Assembly: GCA_025529335.1 (NCBI GenBank)
Contig: JAMYHX010000084.1
Coordinates: forward strand, 55,500-119,499
DNA from: Rhizopus sp. PT2906
Taxonomy: Eukaryota; Mucoromycota; Mucoromycetes; Mucorales; Rhizopodaceae
Direction: 5' to 3'
Length of the DNA: 64,000 nucleotides
Shown: positions 11,234-21,600 of the stretch, piece after piece
How positions within the stretch are numbered: the stretch's first letter is position 1
Layout: every line of letters starts with the position of its first letter
Translations under genes and position numbers: made by a program
The notes under the pieces: generated by a model
The model's input: only the letters and a program-made list of their open reading frames with translations
Databases searched by the model: none
What the model was told of the DNA's origin: nothing

Positions 11234-11315
11234 CATGGTATAGCAGCAGTTGTAAGTCTTGTGGAAATACTTCTAGCAACCCCTTTACCAAATGGTTGAC
11301 TTTTTGATGGAAGCA
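11234..11315 (+). repeat. 82-bp direct repeat, copy C
   Basis: Near-identical to copy A, 439 bp downstream of it. A short frame at 11125-11307 runs over B and C and ends inside C; it is not taken as a gene. Confidence 0.9.
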
Positions 11316-12024
11316 GATGATAGGCGCATTGTATTATTCATGTTACGAACTCAGCCATCTGTATGAATACCTTCATCAATTTAAAGTGTGTGTGGTGTGG
11401 CAGCAGTTTTTTTAAAATCTATTTTTGAATTGTACTGGTCCCTTCCTTCATTTTTACTATAATCATATTGTTGCATTTTTTAACCAACGTCGTTTTGGTA
11501 AAAAATATATTATTGATCTATTGATAATTGTAGTTATTAATTCATTAACGGTTGTCCTTTAAATAAAGTCATGATTTACATTTCAGACTTAGAACTTGTT
11601 ACTAAAATCAGGCAGTTGCCGAAGTGAACAACGAAGATGTGGTGGTCACCCCCAAACAACTTACTCAGTCATATCAAGCAATATTGGAACTTTAATCAGT
11701 AGACTTTAAATTACCCTCCCAAAAAAAAAAAAAAAAAATATTGAATCGATGCTTGCTAAGAAGATATGAGGAATATATGCATTTGTGTTTTTATATATAT
11801 ACTGAAAAGTAAAGCGGCTTTAAGAGTGTTGTACCACCACATCGGAGTGTGAAACGAAGGCAACAATGATTGATTTACAACGGACAAACAAACAAAGTAT
11901 TGTCCTAACCAGCGTTTTTTTTCCTTCAGCCTTTAATAAAAAAAAAAAAACCTCTTCTTTGCTCAGAATAATTTTGCTTTGCCTTATTTTATTATCTTTG
12001 TTCCATTTTTTCCCTACAATAATT
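11316..12024. other. Upstream region of the nuclease-like gene
   Basis: AT-rich with short A tracts at about 11718 and 11940. An in-frame upstream ATG at 11866 would add 53 residues rich in K and hydrophobics (SLLRIILLCLILLSLFHFF). That segment is more likely leader, because the next ATG begins a lysine-rich start like a normal protein. Confidence 0.4.
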
Positions 12025-14511
12025 ATGCGAAACTCAAAAGGAAAATCAAAAAAAGTGGCATCTTTACCAAAAAAGCCATTGCTTGGTTCTGTGAGAGGTG
12101 ATTATGTGATTCCATCGGATGTATGTAGTCAGTATAATCTAGAGCACACTCTTCAAATCGAAGCTCGTTTATGGACAAAAGTAGATAAAATAATCGACTA
12201 TTACTTTAAAAACACCAAAACCTGGCAAAACTCTGGCAAAGATATACTCAAAGACCTTATCAACAACTTGAAGGCGTTTAGTCGTAATTCTAATGAGAGA
12301 GAAGCAGTCAAAACGTATGCTAATGAAGTGGCCAAATATTTGGACAATAAAGAAGTTCGAAATATTTTTTGTTCTTATTATGAAGTACAAGCAAAGAAGG
12401 CGGAGGTAAAAAGATTACAACTATTAGCAAGATTGGAAGGAGATTCGTCGGGTGCGATATTGTCAACACTAGGAGCAAAGAAACTCGCAGAACAAGAGCT
12501 CCAGGTTAGATATATTGTAGCAAGCATATTATTTATATGCTGATAATTTATATGTTGATAAATTATTCTAGCTGAAGCCAAGAAGTAGTATGGATATGGT
12601 AAGTAACGTGTTTGGGACGATATAGGCCATAACTAGATATCTAACCGATAATACCTATGATGCCTCCGACTCAGCCTAATATCGAAGTAACCAAGACAAC
12701 ACCTGCCACTCATAATCATGTTGAAGTAACTAATATAATTGATAAATTAAGTTTTGAAGGCAACATTTTACTAATGAAATAACACTTTTAGGATGAATTC
12801 AGTATAGCTTGTCAATCCACACCTCTACCTGATAATAGCGATGTAAATGGATCATTTTTAAGTGATGATTATCATCCGACAAGAACATATAAACACACGT
12901 ATGAATATATACCTGATTGGCCAGACTGTGAGGAAGAAGAAGAGGTAAGTATATAGCTATGAGTAACTATACTTAAATTACAGTTGATATTGAATAAACT
13001 TTGTTCTATTTTTTAGTGGATCATTGATGATGTTAATATTTGTCAAGAGTTAAAGCAGTTTCGAGCTACATCATCCCACCTCACAACCACACAGGGGAAC
13101 ATACGGGACATACGTATATTGTAAGCTATAAATGAAAAGAAAATGCTCTAGGAAAATATTATTGGTACGCTGATATTATACACTGTTAGGTCTTTATATT
13201 TGATTTTCCCTTTCATGCTATCAACCAGCGACTCTGTAACAAAGTACATGCCCCAATCAACTCGTGTACTGGTAAAGAATGAGTTAAATCGTCTTTATTC
13301 TGCTGCGCCCGTCCCATCAACTAATCTGTTGGTTTGGTCCAACACACTGAGAGTAAGTAGAAGTTTCTCTTTCATTTTCCTTCTTTTTTTTAAAAAAAAA
13401 AGAAGGAAAATGAAAAGAAATAGCAACGATTTATAACGCTAATATACATTAATGACTTTGTCGATTATAGACGCTTAGAGTTGGATGGATGGAGATGAAA
13501 AAGAAATGCAATGAAATCATCACTGACGCTATAAAAACTAAAGATACAAATGATTTGATTGCAAGCTTTATACTATTTGAACTGCAAGTTTAATTTCATC
13601 ATGTGCACTTATAAAAATATTGAAAATTAGCTTAGGGTGCCCCGTTTGACAAAAGAAGTGGATGCTGATGAAACTGGTGAAGATACTTTTGTTAAAAACT
13701 ATATTGATTGCTTCTTTGACAATATATTCTCAGTTGATGACCACTTCTACCAATCATGGTAATAACAATATCTATTTTTATTTTACGAAAACCATTAACT
13801 TTTTTTTCTTTTTTTTCACACTTTATCAATAACAGGGCAAATATTGTCTTGATAAATACAAATGATTCCCAGTATAAACCGGATTGGTTTGCTTATGTCA
13901 AACCATGGATAAAGAAGTTTAAGTTAGCAACATGTGAGATCAAACCACCTTCGAAAGTAGGACGTGGAGACATATCAGATTTCGTTAAACTTGGTATTGA
14001 AATGCGTGATATGTTGGATGAGATATTGAGCATTGGTGTAGATGATGCCTCTGTTTTTGGTATATTGATTGAAGGTAACTTTTTTTTTATAAAAAAAGTG
14101 GAAATTGTATTATATTTTCCCTGTTTGCGTTTTAATGTACTCTAATGTAATTTAACAAATTAGGAAAACAAGTATCCACGTATGCAATGAATACTAAAAG
14201 TGGCGTATTTCGAATGATTCAGTTAGGTGAATACAATGCTATCGAAAAACTCTCTGAACTTGGCCATTTCCCTGCATTGTTTACTGGTCTTATGCAAGTG
14301 AAGGTAAAGTTTCTAATTTCATAATCGAAGTGATACTAATTTTAATATACTCTTACATAACATTTACTTTTAGAATATCGCGTTAAATACAGCAAGAGCA
14401 ATTGAAAAGACAGAAAGAGAAAATTCACGTGGAAAGAAGCGTGAGCGTGTTGATAGAAGAAAATCAGCAGGATCAATCCCAACATTGAAGAAACTTCGTC
14501 CAAGTACATAA
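12025..14511 (+). CDS. Uncharacterised protein with PD-(D/E)XK nuclease-like motif
   Basis: No named family recognised. Ten exons (12025-12504, 12572-12598, 12792-12944, 13017-13120, 13190-13352, 13471-13587, 13631-13758, 13836-14074, 14164-14303, 14374-14511) join in phase to 562 codons without a stop. The 27-nt second exon and the 193-nt intron after it are the weakest. The N-terminus is basic (MRNSKGKSKKVASLPKK). A helical region follows, then acidic segments (PDCEEEEE). Near residues 392-430 comes QYKPDWFAYV ... KLATCEIKPP, that is P-D then E-I-K 18 residues later. This is the spacing of PD-(D/E)XK restriction-like nucleases. The C-terminus is basic (GKKRERVDRRKSAG), possibly nuclear. The gene lies between the two 58-bp TIRs and is intact while its transposon neighbours are not. 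It could instead be a non-catalytic member of a lineage-specific family. Alternative start at 11866. Confidence 0.7.
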
Positions 14512-14825
14512 TTAATGCAACCTCCTCCAAAACATTGTATTTATTTTATAAAAAAAAAAAAGAGAAATACCATGTAGCATATATATACCTGTTTAACATA
14601 CATTCTCCCTCCCTCTCTCGTTCTGTAAATATATGCATTTTTTATTATATTATTACACTTCACGTTCAGGGATTTCTGCTGTTATATTGGGTTTCCATTT
14701 TTACTCCTTGTTTATTCAGTCAATATTAATTGAATATTTGGGTATAATACATCATTTTAAAGCGTTTTAGTTACTCAGTTTATCTATTAATTTACTTTAT
14801 TATTATTATTTTTCTAACACGAACA
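14512..14825. other. Spacer between nuclease-like gene and mariner relic
   Basis: AT-rich 3' flank with a CT-rich stretch at about 14600-14622. No left-hand copy of the 58-bp TIR was found here, so the mariner relic has no visible left end. Confidence 0.5.
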
Positions 14826-15604
14826 ATGAGCTCTATTCTTGATTAAAAAACCGTTCTACGAGCTATTTTGCTACATGAATTCAAACGTGATGGCAACGCT
14901 GCAAACGCACACAGAGCAATTACAGACATATAGGGAGAAGGAACTATTAGCGAACGACAGGTAAGACGGTGGCTCAAAAAGTTACGTGATGGAGACGCAT
15001 CTCTTGAAGATGAGGATGGTCGAGGTAGATCATCTCAACTTAATGATGACGAACTGAAGGGGCTAGTCGAATCTGATCCTATCCAAACTATACGTGAACT
15101 TGCAAAACATATGGGAGTCAGTAAAGACGACATTTCTAGGCATTTTGAAATAATAGGGAAGGTCAAAAAGCTAGATCAAATGGTACCCCCCTTATGCTGG
15201 ATGACATTCACAAATTGCGGCGCTTAAAAGTTTGTACTTCTTTACTGAATCAACATAAGAGCGATCCGTTTTTGAAACGAATAGTTACTTGTAATGATAA
15301 ATTGTTGCTTTATAACAATAAAGTACGCTTAGGAAGATGGATTGATAAATATCAAAAGCCATCTAAGTTCCCTAAGCACGGTCTTCATCCAGACAAAGTG
15401 CAACTTATAATATGGTGGTATCACGGTGGATTGATCCGTTACGATCTCTTAGAAGAAGGTAAAATTATCGACGCAACTCGTTATTGCAAGAAAATGAAAG
15501 AAATAAACAAAAAATTACTTGCAGGACAATCAGGTTCAGTGAAGAGCAGCAAAGTTATTCTCCTACATAATAACGCCAAACCTCACATTTCTTACGAAAC
15601 CTAG
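14826..15604 (+). pseudogene. Mariner transposase pseudogene
   Basis: The ATG at 14826 opens MSSILD and hits a stop at 14844. The frame then reads RAILLHEFKRDGNAANAHRAI, a second stop at 14931, then GEGTISERQVRRWLKKLRDG and SLEDEDGRGRSS: the paired helix-turn-helix and linker of mariner transposases. A frameshift at a C run near 15186-15191 leads into the catalytic part: VTCNDKLLLYNNKVR with the first Asp, KHGLHPDKVQLIIWWYHGGL, and ILLHNNAKPH. In the last motif the usual second catalytic Asp (HDNA) is Asn. The frame ends before the third acidic residue. It is clearly a dead copy. Confidence 0.93.
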
Positions 15605-16270
15605 GATTGTTATTCGTTCCTAGAACAATCTCAGTTGTCTCCGCTCCGGCTTCCAATGTGATAAATGCTCCCAGAGCCGCGCTTTATTTTCATATAAATA
15701 TAATAATAAACTTTCAAACTAGCTAATAATAATAATATTCAAATTTTTTTTTTAGGGGTGGTGCATTTGACTAAAATAAGTTTCGAAGATTGGAAAACCA
15801 AGAAGTAGGGTGGGCATTTACCACATTTTCGGCAACATTTTGATTTTTGACTTGTGGTCAATTATTTTTGAGAAAACGCCAATTTCCATAAGTTTGACTG
15901 TACATAAGCACGAAGAGGAGTATAAAGACACCATCTAAAGATGGGACCTCCTGACAGAACTGTAAATTGTAGATCTAACTAAAATTATGGTTGTTCATGT
16001 GACCTGACTAGCTGCTTTCCCGACTGTAGGTTATCAAAATAAACTCTAAAGGAGAACATTTCTTTTAATAGAATGTCCCTGTTCCGTTACACTTATTACA
16101 ACATATGAATTTAGCCGTCGTTCATTTGTCATGAATAGCAACTTACTCTGAGAGTACGTTTGTAAAGAATTCAATGGGCCGTTTTTGCATAAAAAAAATA
16201 GAGAAAACTATTTCAAAGCCACTAAAGCCAAAGTGTTACTAGCGTTTTCATTGCTCTTTTTTTTTTTGAC
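15605..16270. other. Right TIR flank and MSH1 upstream region
   Basis: Holds the right TIR (15843-15900). About 100 bp inside it is a short sequence (around 15760-15830) not assignable to a transposase. Beyond 15903 the sequence is the MSH1 upstream region, ending in a T-rich tract just before the ATG. Confidence 0.5.
15843..15900 (-). repeat. Right terminal inverted repeat (58 bp)
   Basis: Inverse complement of 9413-9470 with one mismatch by eye (GGCC versus GACC). It ends ...AAGTTTGACTG followed by TA at 15901-15902. It may be the right end of one 6.5-kb unit, or the 3' end of a second truncated element. Confidence 0.9.
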
Positions 16271-19037
16271 ATGCTGCACTTTAGGCCCATTTATGTGAGA
16301 TGTCTAAACTCAAGGTCATTTTCTGTTTCTCTGCCGTTAAGGAAAAGGGTTTCGAAAATGAAACTAAGCGAACTTGTTCAAAAGGGTAACCTATCAGCCA
16401 AATCACTTGATAAAAAGGAAATATCAACAGGCTCTATTGTACTTGACACTGTCCGAGAGTATACGAAAAAATATCCACTATGTGTCTTGCTTGTTCAAGT
16501 AGGGGATTTTTATGAGGTGAGCTTTTATATAAAAAAAAAAAAAGGAAGAGAGAGAGAGAGAGAGCAGTGCGTGTTATTGTCTCTAAACGTTAAATAAGCT
16601 GTATGAATCGCATGCCACTCGATATGCTCCTCAACTTGACTTAAAGTTGACAAGAAAGGCCATTACAGCAAATACTGTTGTCGATTTTGCTGGATTTCCT
16701 TTACGGTCCTTGGACAGATATCTTGATATCCTTGTCAATCGTCTACAATGCCGAGTCGCACTTTGTGAACAACTGGGGGCCGCTTCCAGGGACGACCGTT
16801 CGATTATGGGAATGCATCGGCGCATCACCCGCATCATTACACCTGGTACTGTTATTGAAGAAAGATTTTTAGAAGCCAATCAGTACAACTATCTATTATC
16901 CATCCTTCCTTCTACCCAAGACAAACTTGGATTGGCGTGGGTTGATATATCAGTTGGAGAATTTGTCATGCAAGAAACAACACTAGATACACTCAAGGAT
17001 GACCTTGCGAGAATTAGACCCAGAGAAGTGGTTTTACCCGAATCTTTAAAGCCTTCTGACGAGGTCTTACAACAGGGCCTGTTTGACCTTGACGTATATG
17101 ATCCAGTGACGAGACTGCTAGTGAACGACCCAAGCATCACAGTGAGTTATCAAATGGACGATCACTTTAACGCGTCTGCTGGCTTTAAAGCCTTTCAAGC
17201 ACTGTTTACCAAGTTTGCAGAGACATCTGATTTTGGACAGCTTGAACTGGGAGCAGCGATGGCGCTGATGGCCTATGTTAGTGAAACGCATGTTAACAAG
17301 ACGATCAAGTGGCAGATGCCAACGCGATTCAGCATACACGACACGGTACGAATAGACAGTGCAGCCATGAGTTCACTTGAACTTGTCAAGACGTTACAAG
17401 GAAGGAGAAACGATAGCCTGCTGAGTATTCTCGACTGTACCTGTACTAGCGCAGGATCACGTCTGCTCAACCGCTGGATTTCTTCTCCATTGACAAACGT
17501 GAATGAGATCAAAAAGAGGCTTGATGTCGTAGAATATTTTTCACAAGATTCCTTTTTGCTGCAGGATGTGCGTCACTTGCTTCGACAAAGTACAGATGCC
17601 CAACGAGCACTTCAACGGCTTGCTCTAAAGCGAGGACAACATTCGGATGTGTTTGAAGTATGGTCTACGCTGGACATAATAAAAAATATCACAGGGAAAC
17701 TAAAGAATGCAGAAGCATCTGCTCTACGAGAGCTGGTAGAATCTATGGATCCACATATGACTATATCACAACACATTCAGGACGCATTTGACTATGAAAA
17801 AATTCAATCAAAAGAAATTAAGGAATATGGCTTTGTCAACCATGCGTTTCATCCAGAACTAGCCCAGCTTCACAATGAGATAACCGAATTGGAACAGCAA
17901 CGTGCCAATCTTCAGGACGACCTTCGTGAGTTGTGCGGCAACTCGGTCATTTTGCAATCAGATGGACTGTTTAGGCATATTGTGGAAGTAAGCACGCGGC
18001 AGTCATCTCATCTTCTCCAACGGTTTCCACAAGCCCAATTGGTGAGCAGCACTAAAAGCAAGAACAGATATCAAATCGAGGCCTGGTCAGATATTTCGAT
18101 ACGGCTGAGCACAATTCAATCGCGAATCATTGAAATTGAAAACCAAGTGTTTGATCAGGTGGTTGATAGACTCTTAGACCACAGCACAACTATCCTACAC
18201 AGCTGCAGGATACTAGCCCAGCTCGATGTCTTGGCCTCATTTTCTCATCTTGCTCTTGAGCGACAATATGTGCGGCCCCGAGTGACCAAGACAAGTCGCA
18301 CGATGATCATTGGCGGTAGACACCCCGTGGTCGAAGCTAACTTAGCAAAGAAGGGTATCTCGTTTGTAGCAAATGACTGTATCCTAGATCGTGATGAGCG
18401 TATATGGCTCTTGACAGGGCCAAACATGGGTGGTAAGAGTACCTTCTTGCGGCAATACGCTATCATTGTCCTCATGGCGCACATCGGATGCTTTGTCCCG
18501 GCGGACCGTGCATGGATTGGCGTGACCGATAGAATCTTTAGCAGAGTAGGTGCCGCCGACAACCTTGCGCAAAACCAGTCGACGTTCATGGTAGAGATGA
18601 GTGAAGTGTCAACAATCTTGAAACTTGCAACGGAAAAATCAACCGTCATTATGGACGAGGTTGGCAGAGGCACATCAACAGCAGAAGGTTTTTCACTGGC
18701 ACTCGGCATTCTAGATTATCTGCATAACTCAATCAAGTGCCGAACACTGTATGCAACACATTATCATGAGCTGGCCGATGCCGTCAAGGAATATGAGCAC
18801 ATCAAGTGTTACATGACCAATATAGAAGAAGACCATTTGGGTCGTTTTCGGTTTGTGCACAAGGTGCAGCCTGGAGTCTGTCGTCAATCGCACGGTTTGA
18901 AAGTAGCCCAATTGGCAGGTAAATAATGATGATATAAAAAAAATAAAAACATAGTCTTACTTTTCTACTTAGGACTTCCTGCAGCAGTGATAGACAAGGC
19001 CAAAGCAGTGTGGAGTCAAATGGAAACAAGGTCATAA
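16271..19037 (+). CDS. MSH1: Mitochondrial MutS homologue MSH1
   Basis: Mismatch-binding ATPase that maintains mitochondrial DNA. Exons 16271-16516, 16599-18918 and 18973-19037 give 876 residues. The N-terminus MLHFRPIYVRCLNSRSFSV is basic and hydroxylated with no acidic residue, as for a matrix presequence. MutS domain I follows with the mismatch-reading motif GDFYELYESH, spanning the first intron; Phe and Glu are present. Then come the connector, core and clamp, and the ATPase: Walker A TGPNMGGKST (about 18415-18444), the Q-loop/ST region NQSTFMVEMSE, Walker B VIMDEVGRGTST, and ATHYHEL. It ends soon after GLPAAVIDKAKAVW, without the long tail of MSH3/6. The presequence and retained FYE motif favour Msh1 over Msh2. 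Confidence 0.95.
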
Positions 19038-19426
19038 AGTCATTACCAAATTTAACATGTATACCCTTCTCTTTTGATGTATTAAAAATCACACTTGAAC
19101 TCTTATCAAAATGTTACCTTGAAGCATGTACGACTTTCCTTATCTCTTTCTTTTCCTTTAAAAAAATAGCTTTGCCCTTTATAGTCTTTTTATTGTGCTC
19201 ATATATCGAATACGTGTAAATGGTTTACTCTTGGGTGAGATACTTTGTGTGTGTGTGTTACAAATAGGCGGAATATCATTTTGCGGAAGGAGATACAGAT
19301 CTAGCGGGGACACGGACAGATCAACGCCTACTGGCTATTTAAAATTTTTTGTTACTTGAATTGATACTCCCTTTTTCCCTCTCTTCTTCTTAGTTTTCAA
19401 CAGATTCATCTCCTTCATCTTCAACC

Positions 19427-20664
19427 ATGACTGCAGGCACTGTATCTACCAACCACGCTCAAGACATTGAATATGCTCGTGCACTTCATGGTGACAAAGT
19501 CAAGACAGGTCTTCTTGCCAACTTGGCCTCTAAGAACGCTCAGGTGCACGAAGTGACCACTGATACCTATCTTAAACTCTGGAAGAAGGAGGCCAAGAAT
19601 GAAACAAAAGAAGATGAAGATCGCCGAACGGGTGATTATACCACACTGGTCAATTCTTACTATAACTTGGCTACTGATTTTTACGAATATGGTAATAAGA
19701 AAAAACACATGAAAAAAAGGGGATGTCTTTACTGATTCCAAATCATAGGTTGGGGAACCAGTTTCCACTTTTGCCGTTTCTATGTAGGTGAAGAGTTCAG
19801 ACGCGCTATTGCTCGTCATGAACATTACTTGGCTGCCAATCTTGGCTTGAAGAAAGGCATGCGTGTGCTTGATGTCGGTTGTGGTGTTGGTGGTCCCGCA
19901 CGTGAAATTGCTCATTTCACAGGTGCTCATGTCACTGGTTTGAACAACAACGCCTATCAAGTCGAACGTGCCAAGTACTATGCTGCCAAGGAATTGCTTC
20001 AGGATCAAACCGAATTTGTCAAGGTAATTATCTTTTGTAAACAAGATAAACACATATATATTGACGATATCAATAGGGTAACTTTATGGAACTTCCATTT
20101 GAAGACAACACATTCGATGCTGTTTATGCCATTGAAGCCACTTGTCACGCTCCTACTTTTGAGGGTGTCTATGGTGAAATTTTCCGTGTCTTGAAGGCAG
20201 GTGGAAGCTTTGGTTGTTATGAATGGGTTATGACAGACAAGTATGACGAGACCAACCCTCAACACAAGCAAATTGCTCACGAAGTTGAAATCGGTAATGG
20301 TATTCCCAAGATGCGTACTACCCAGGAGTGCGTCCAAGCCTTGAAGAATGTCGGATTTGAAGTTGTTATGAACTATGATCTTGCAGATATGGGTGATGCT
20401 ATTCAATGGTATTATCCTCTTGAAGGTGATCTTCGCAAGTGTCAAACTCTCAAGGACGTATTTACTACCATGGCCATGACAAAACTCGGTCGATTCACAA
20501 CTACCAACTTTGTTCGCTTATTGGAAAAGGTTGGTTTGGCACCCAAGGGCACTGTAGAAACTCAAAAGGTATTGGAAACTGCTGCTGATGCTTTGGTTGC
20601 TGGTGCTCAAGCTGGCATCTTTAGCCCTATGTACTTCTTTGTCGCCAAGAAGCCTCAAAACTAG
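19427..20664 (+). CDS. ERG6: Sterol 24-C-methyltransferase
   Basis: Methylates C-24 of zymosterol-type sterols using S-adenosylmethionine in ergosterol synthesis, at the ER and lipid droplets. Exons 19427-19691, 19749-20023 and 20077-20664 give 375 residues, the usual length. Motifs: LVNSYYNLATDFYEYGWG (sterol-binding region I, spanning intron 1), SFHFCRFY, the SAM motif VLDVGCGVGGPAREIA, the YAIEATCHAPTFEGVYGEI block, and a C-terminal sterol methyltransferase domain ending SPMYFFVAKKPQN. The ATG is preceded by a pyrimidine-rich leader (19370-19425) and a TATTTAAAA string near 19337. It converges with the Ste12-type gene. Confidence 0.97.
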
Positions 20665-21600
20665 ATTCTTTCTCACTCTCACTCTCTTTCTCTCCTAATA
20701 CCTCTTTCTCTTTTATATAATTTATATTTAATTCAATGAAAAAAGTTGTTTTAATATTTTAATCTGCACTAAAGTCAACAAATAAAGAAGAATAGCAAAA
20801 ATATAGTTTGTGCACAGATCCCGAGTTTTGTTGTCAATGAGTCAGACACTCTTTGTTAGAGAGCAATGTTGAGATAAATTTACTACGGCTTTTTTCCCTT
20901 TCAAAAAAAAACACCTCTCCAGTCTTTGCATGTTACTACATCGTCTTCAGGTTCGATATTGGATAAAGTTTGTGTTGTGTATGTTTTCAATTCAGCATCA
21001 ATTGTGTTAATTAGGTCAAGCAATTGAGTTTCAAAAATGTGTCCAGTTGATGATGGGCGCACTGTATCAAAAGTTTATGACGTGAAGCGCCATGTCTTAT
21101 CTCAAATCTACTTTAGGGAATTACCACTGTTATGAGGTGATTGAAGATAGATGATTGAAAGATTATTAAAACGGTAATGAAGCTTAAAGAATGTATTACA
21201 CAGTCAAGATGATGCCTATAGATAAGCATATCATCACATTAAGCTTAATTCAAGTATCCATCGTTTTTAAAGTGTATAAAATACTTGTAAATGATATTTA
21301 TTCGCATATAATAATAAACATAAATCATACAATAAGTATAAAAGAAGGGGATTATGTATGTATATAGTATATATAAGAGAAAGAAGAGGGGGGGATATAT
21401 ATAAGACAAGAGGGGGAGGGGAATATGTATGGGATATATGTATATATATATAAATATATGTAAAGAGAGTAAAGTTATATACCTAATAGTAATGTAAAGA
21501 AGCATAAAAACTACACACAAAATCATATACATACATACAAAAGTGTAGAGAGAGAGATAAAAAGGAATGAGTCATATGATTGGGTAGTTTGTGGTATAGC
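20665..21600. other. Convergent intergenic region ERG6 / STE12-type gene
   Basis: 3' flanks of two converging genes. A low-complexity AT- and GA-rich stretch with TATATA microsatellite runs spans about 21350-21480. Tyr-rich frames across it are composition artefacts. No gene or RNA was seen. Confidence 0.6.

Noticed and set aside
14826..15900. Complete mariner element
   Set aside because: Only the right-hand TIR is present near it; no left partner was found before 14826.
18245..18709. 154-codon minus-strand frame
   Set aside because: Antisense of the MSH1 ATPase domain, which has full family motifs on the + strand.
21245..21532. Tyr/Ile/Pro-rich minus-strand frame resembling a membrane protein
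   Set aside because: It runs through TATATA and GA/AG low-complexity DNA; composition artefact.
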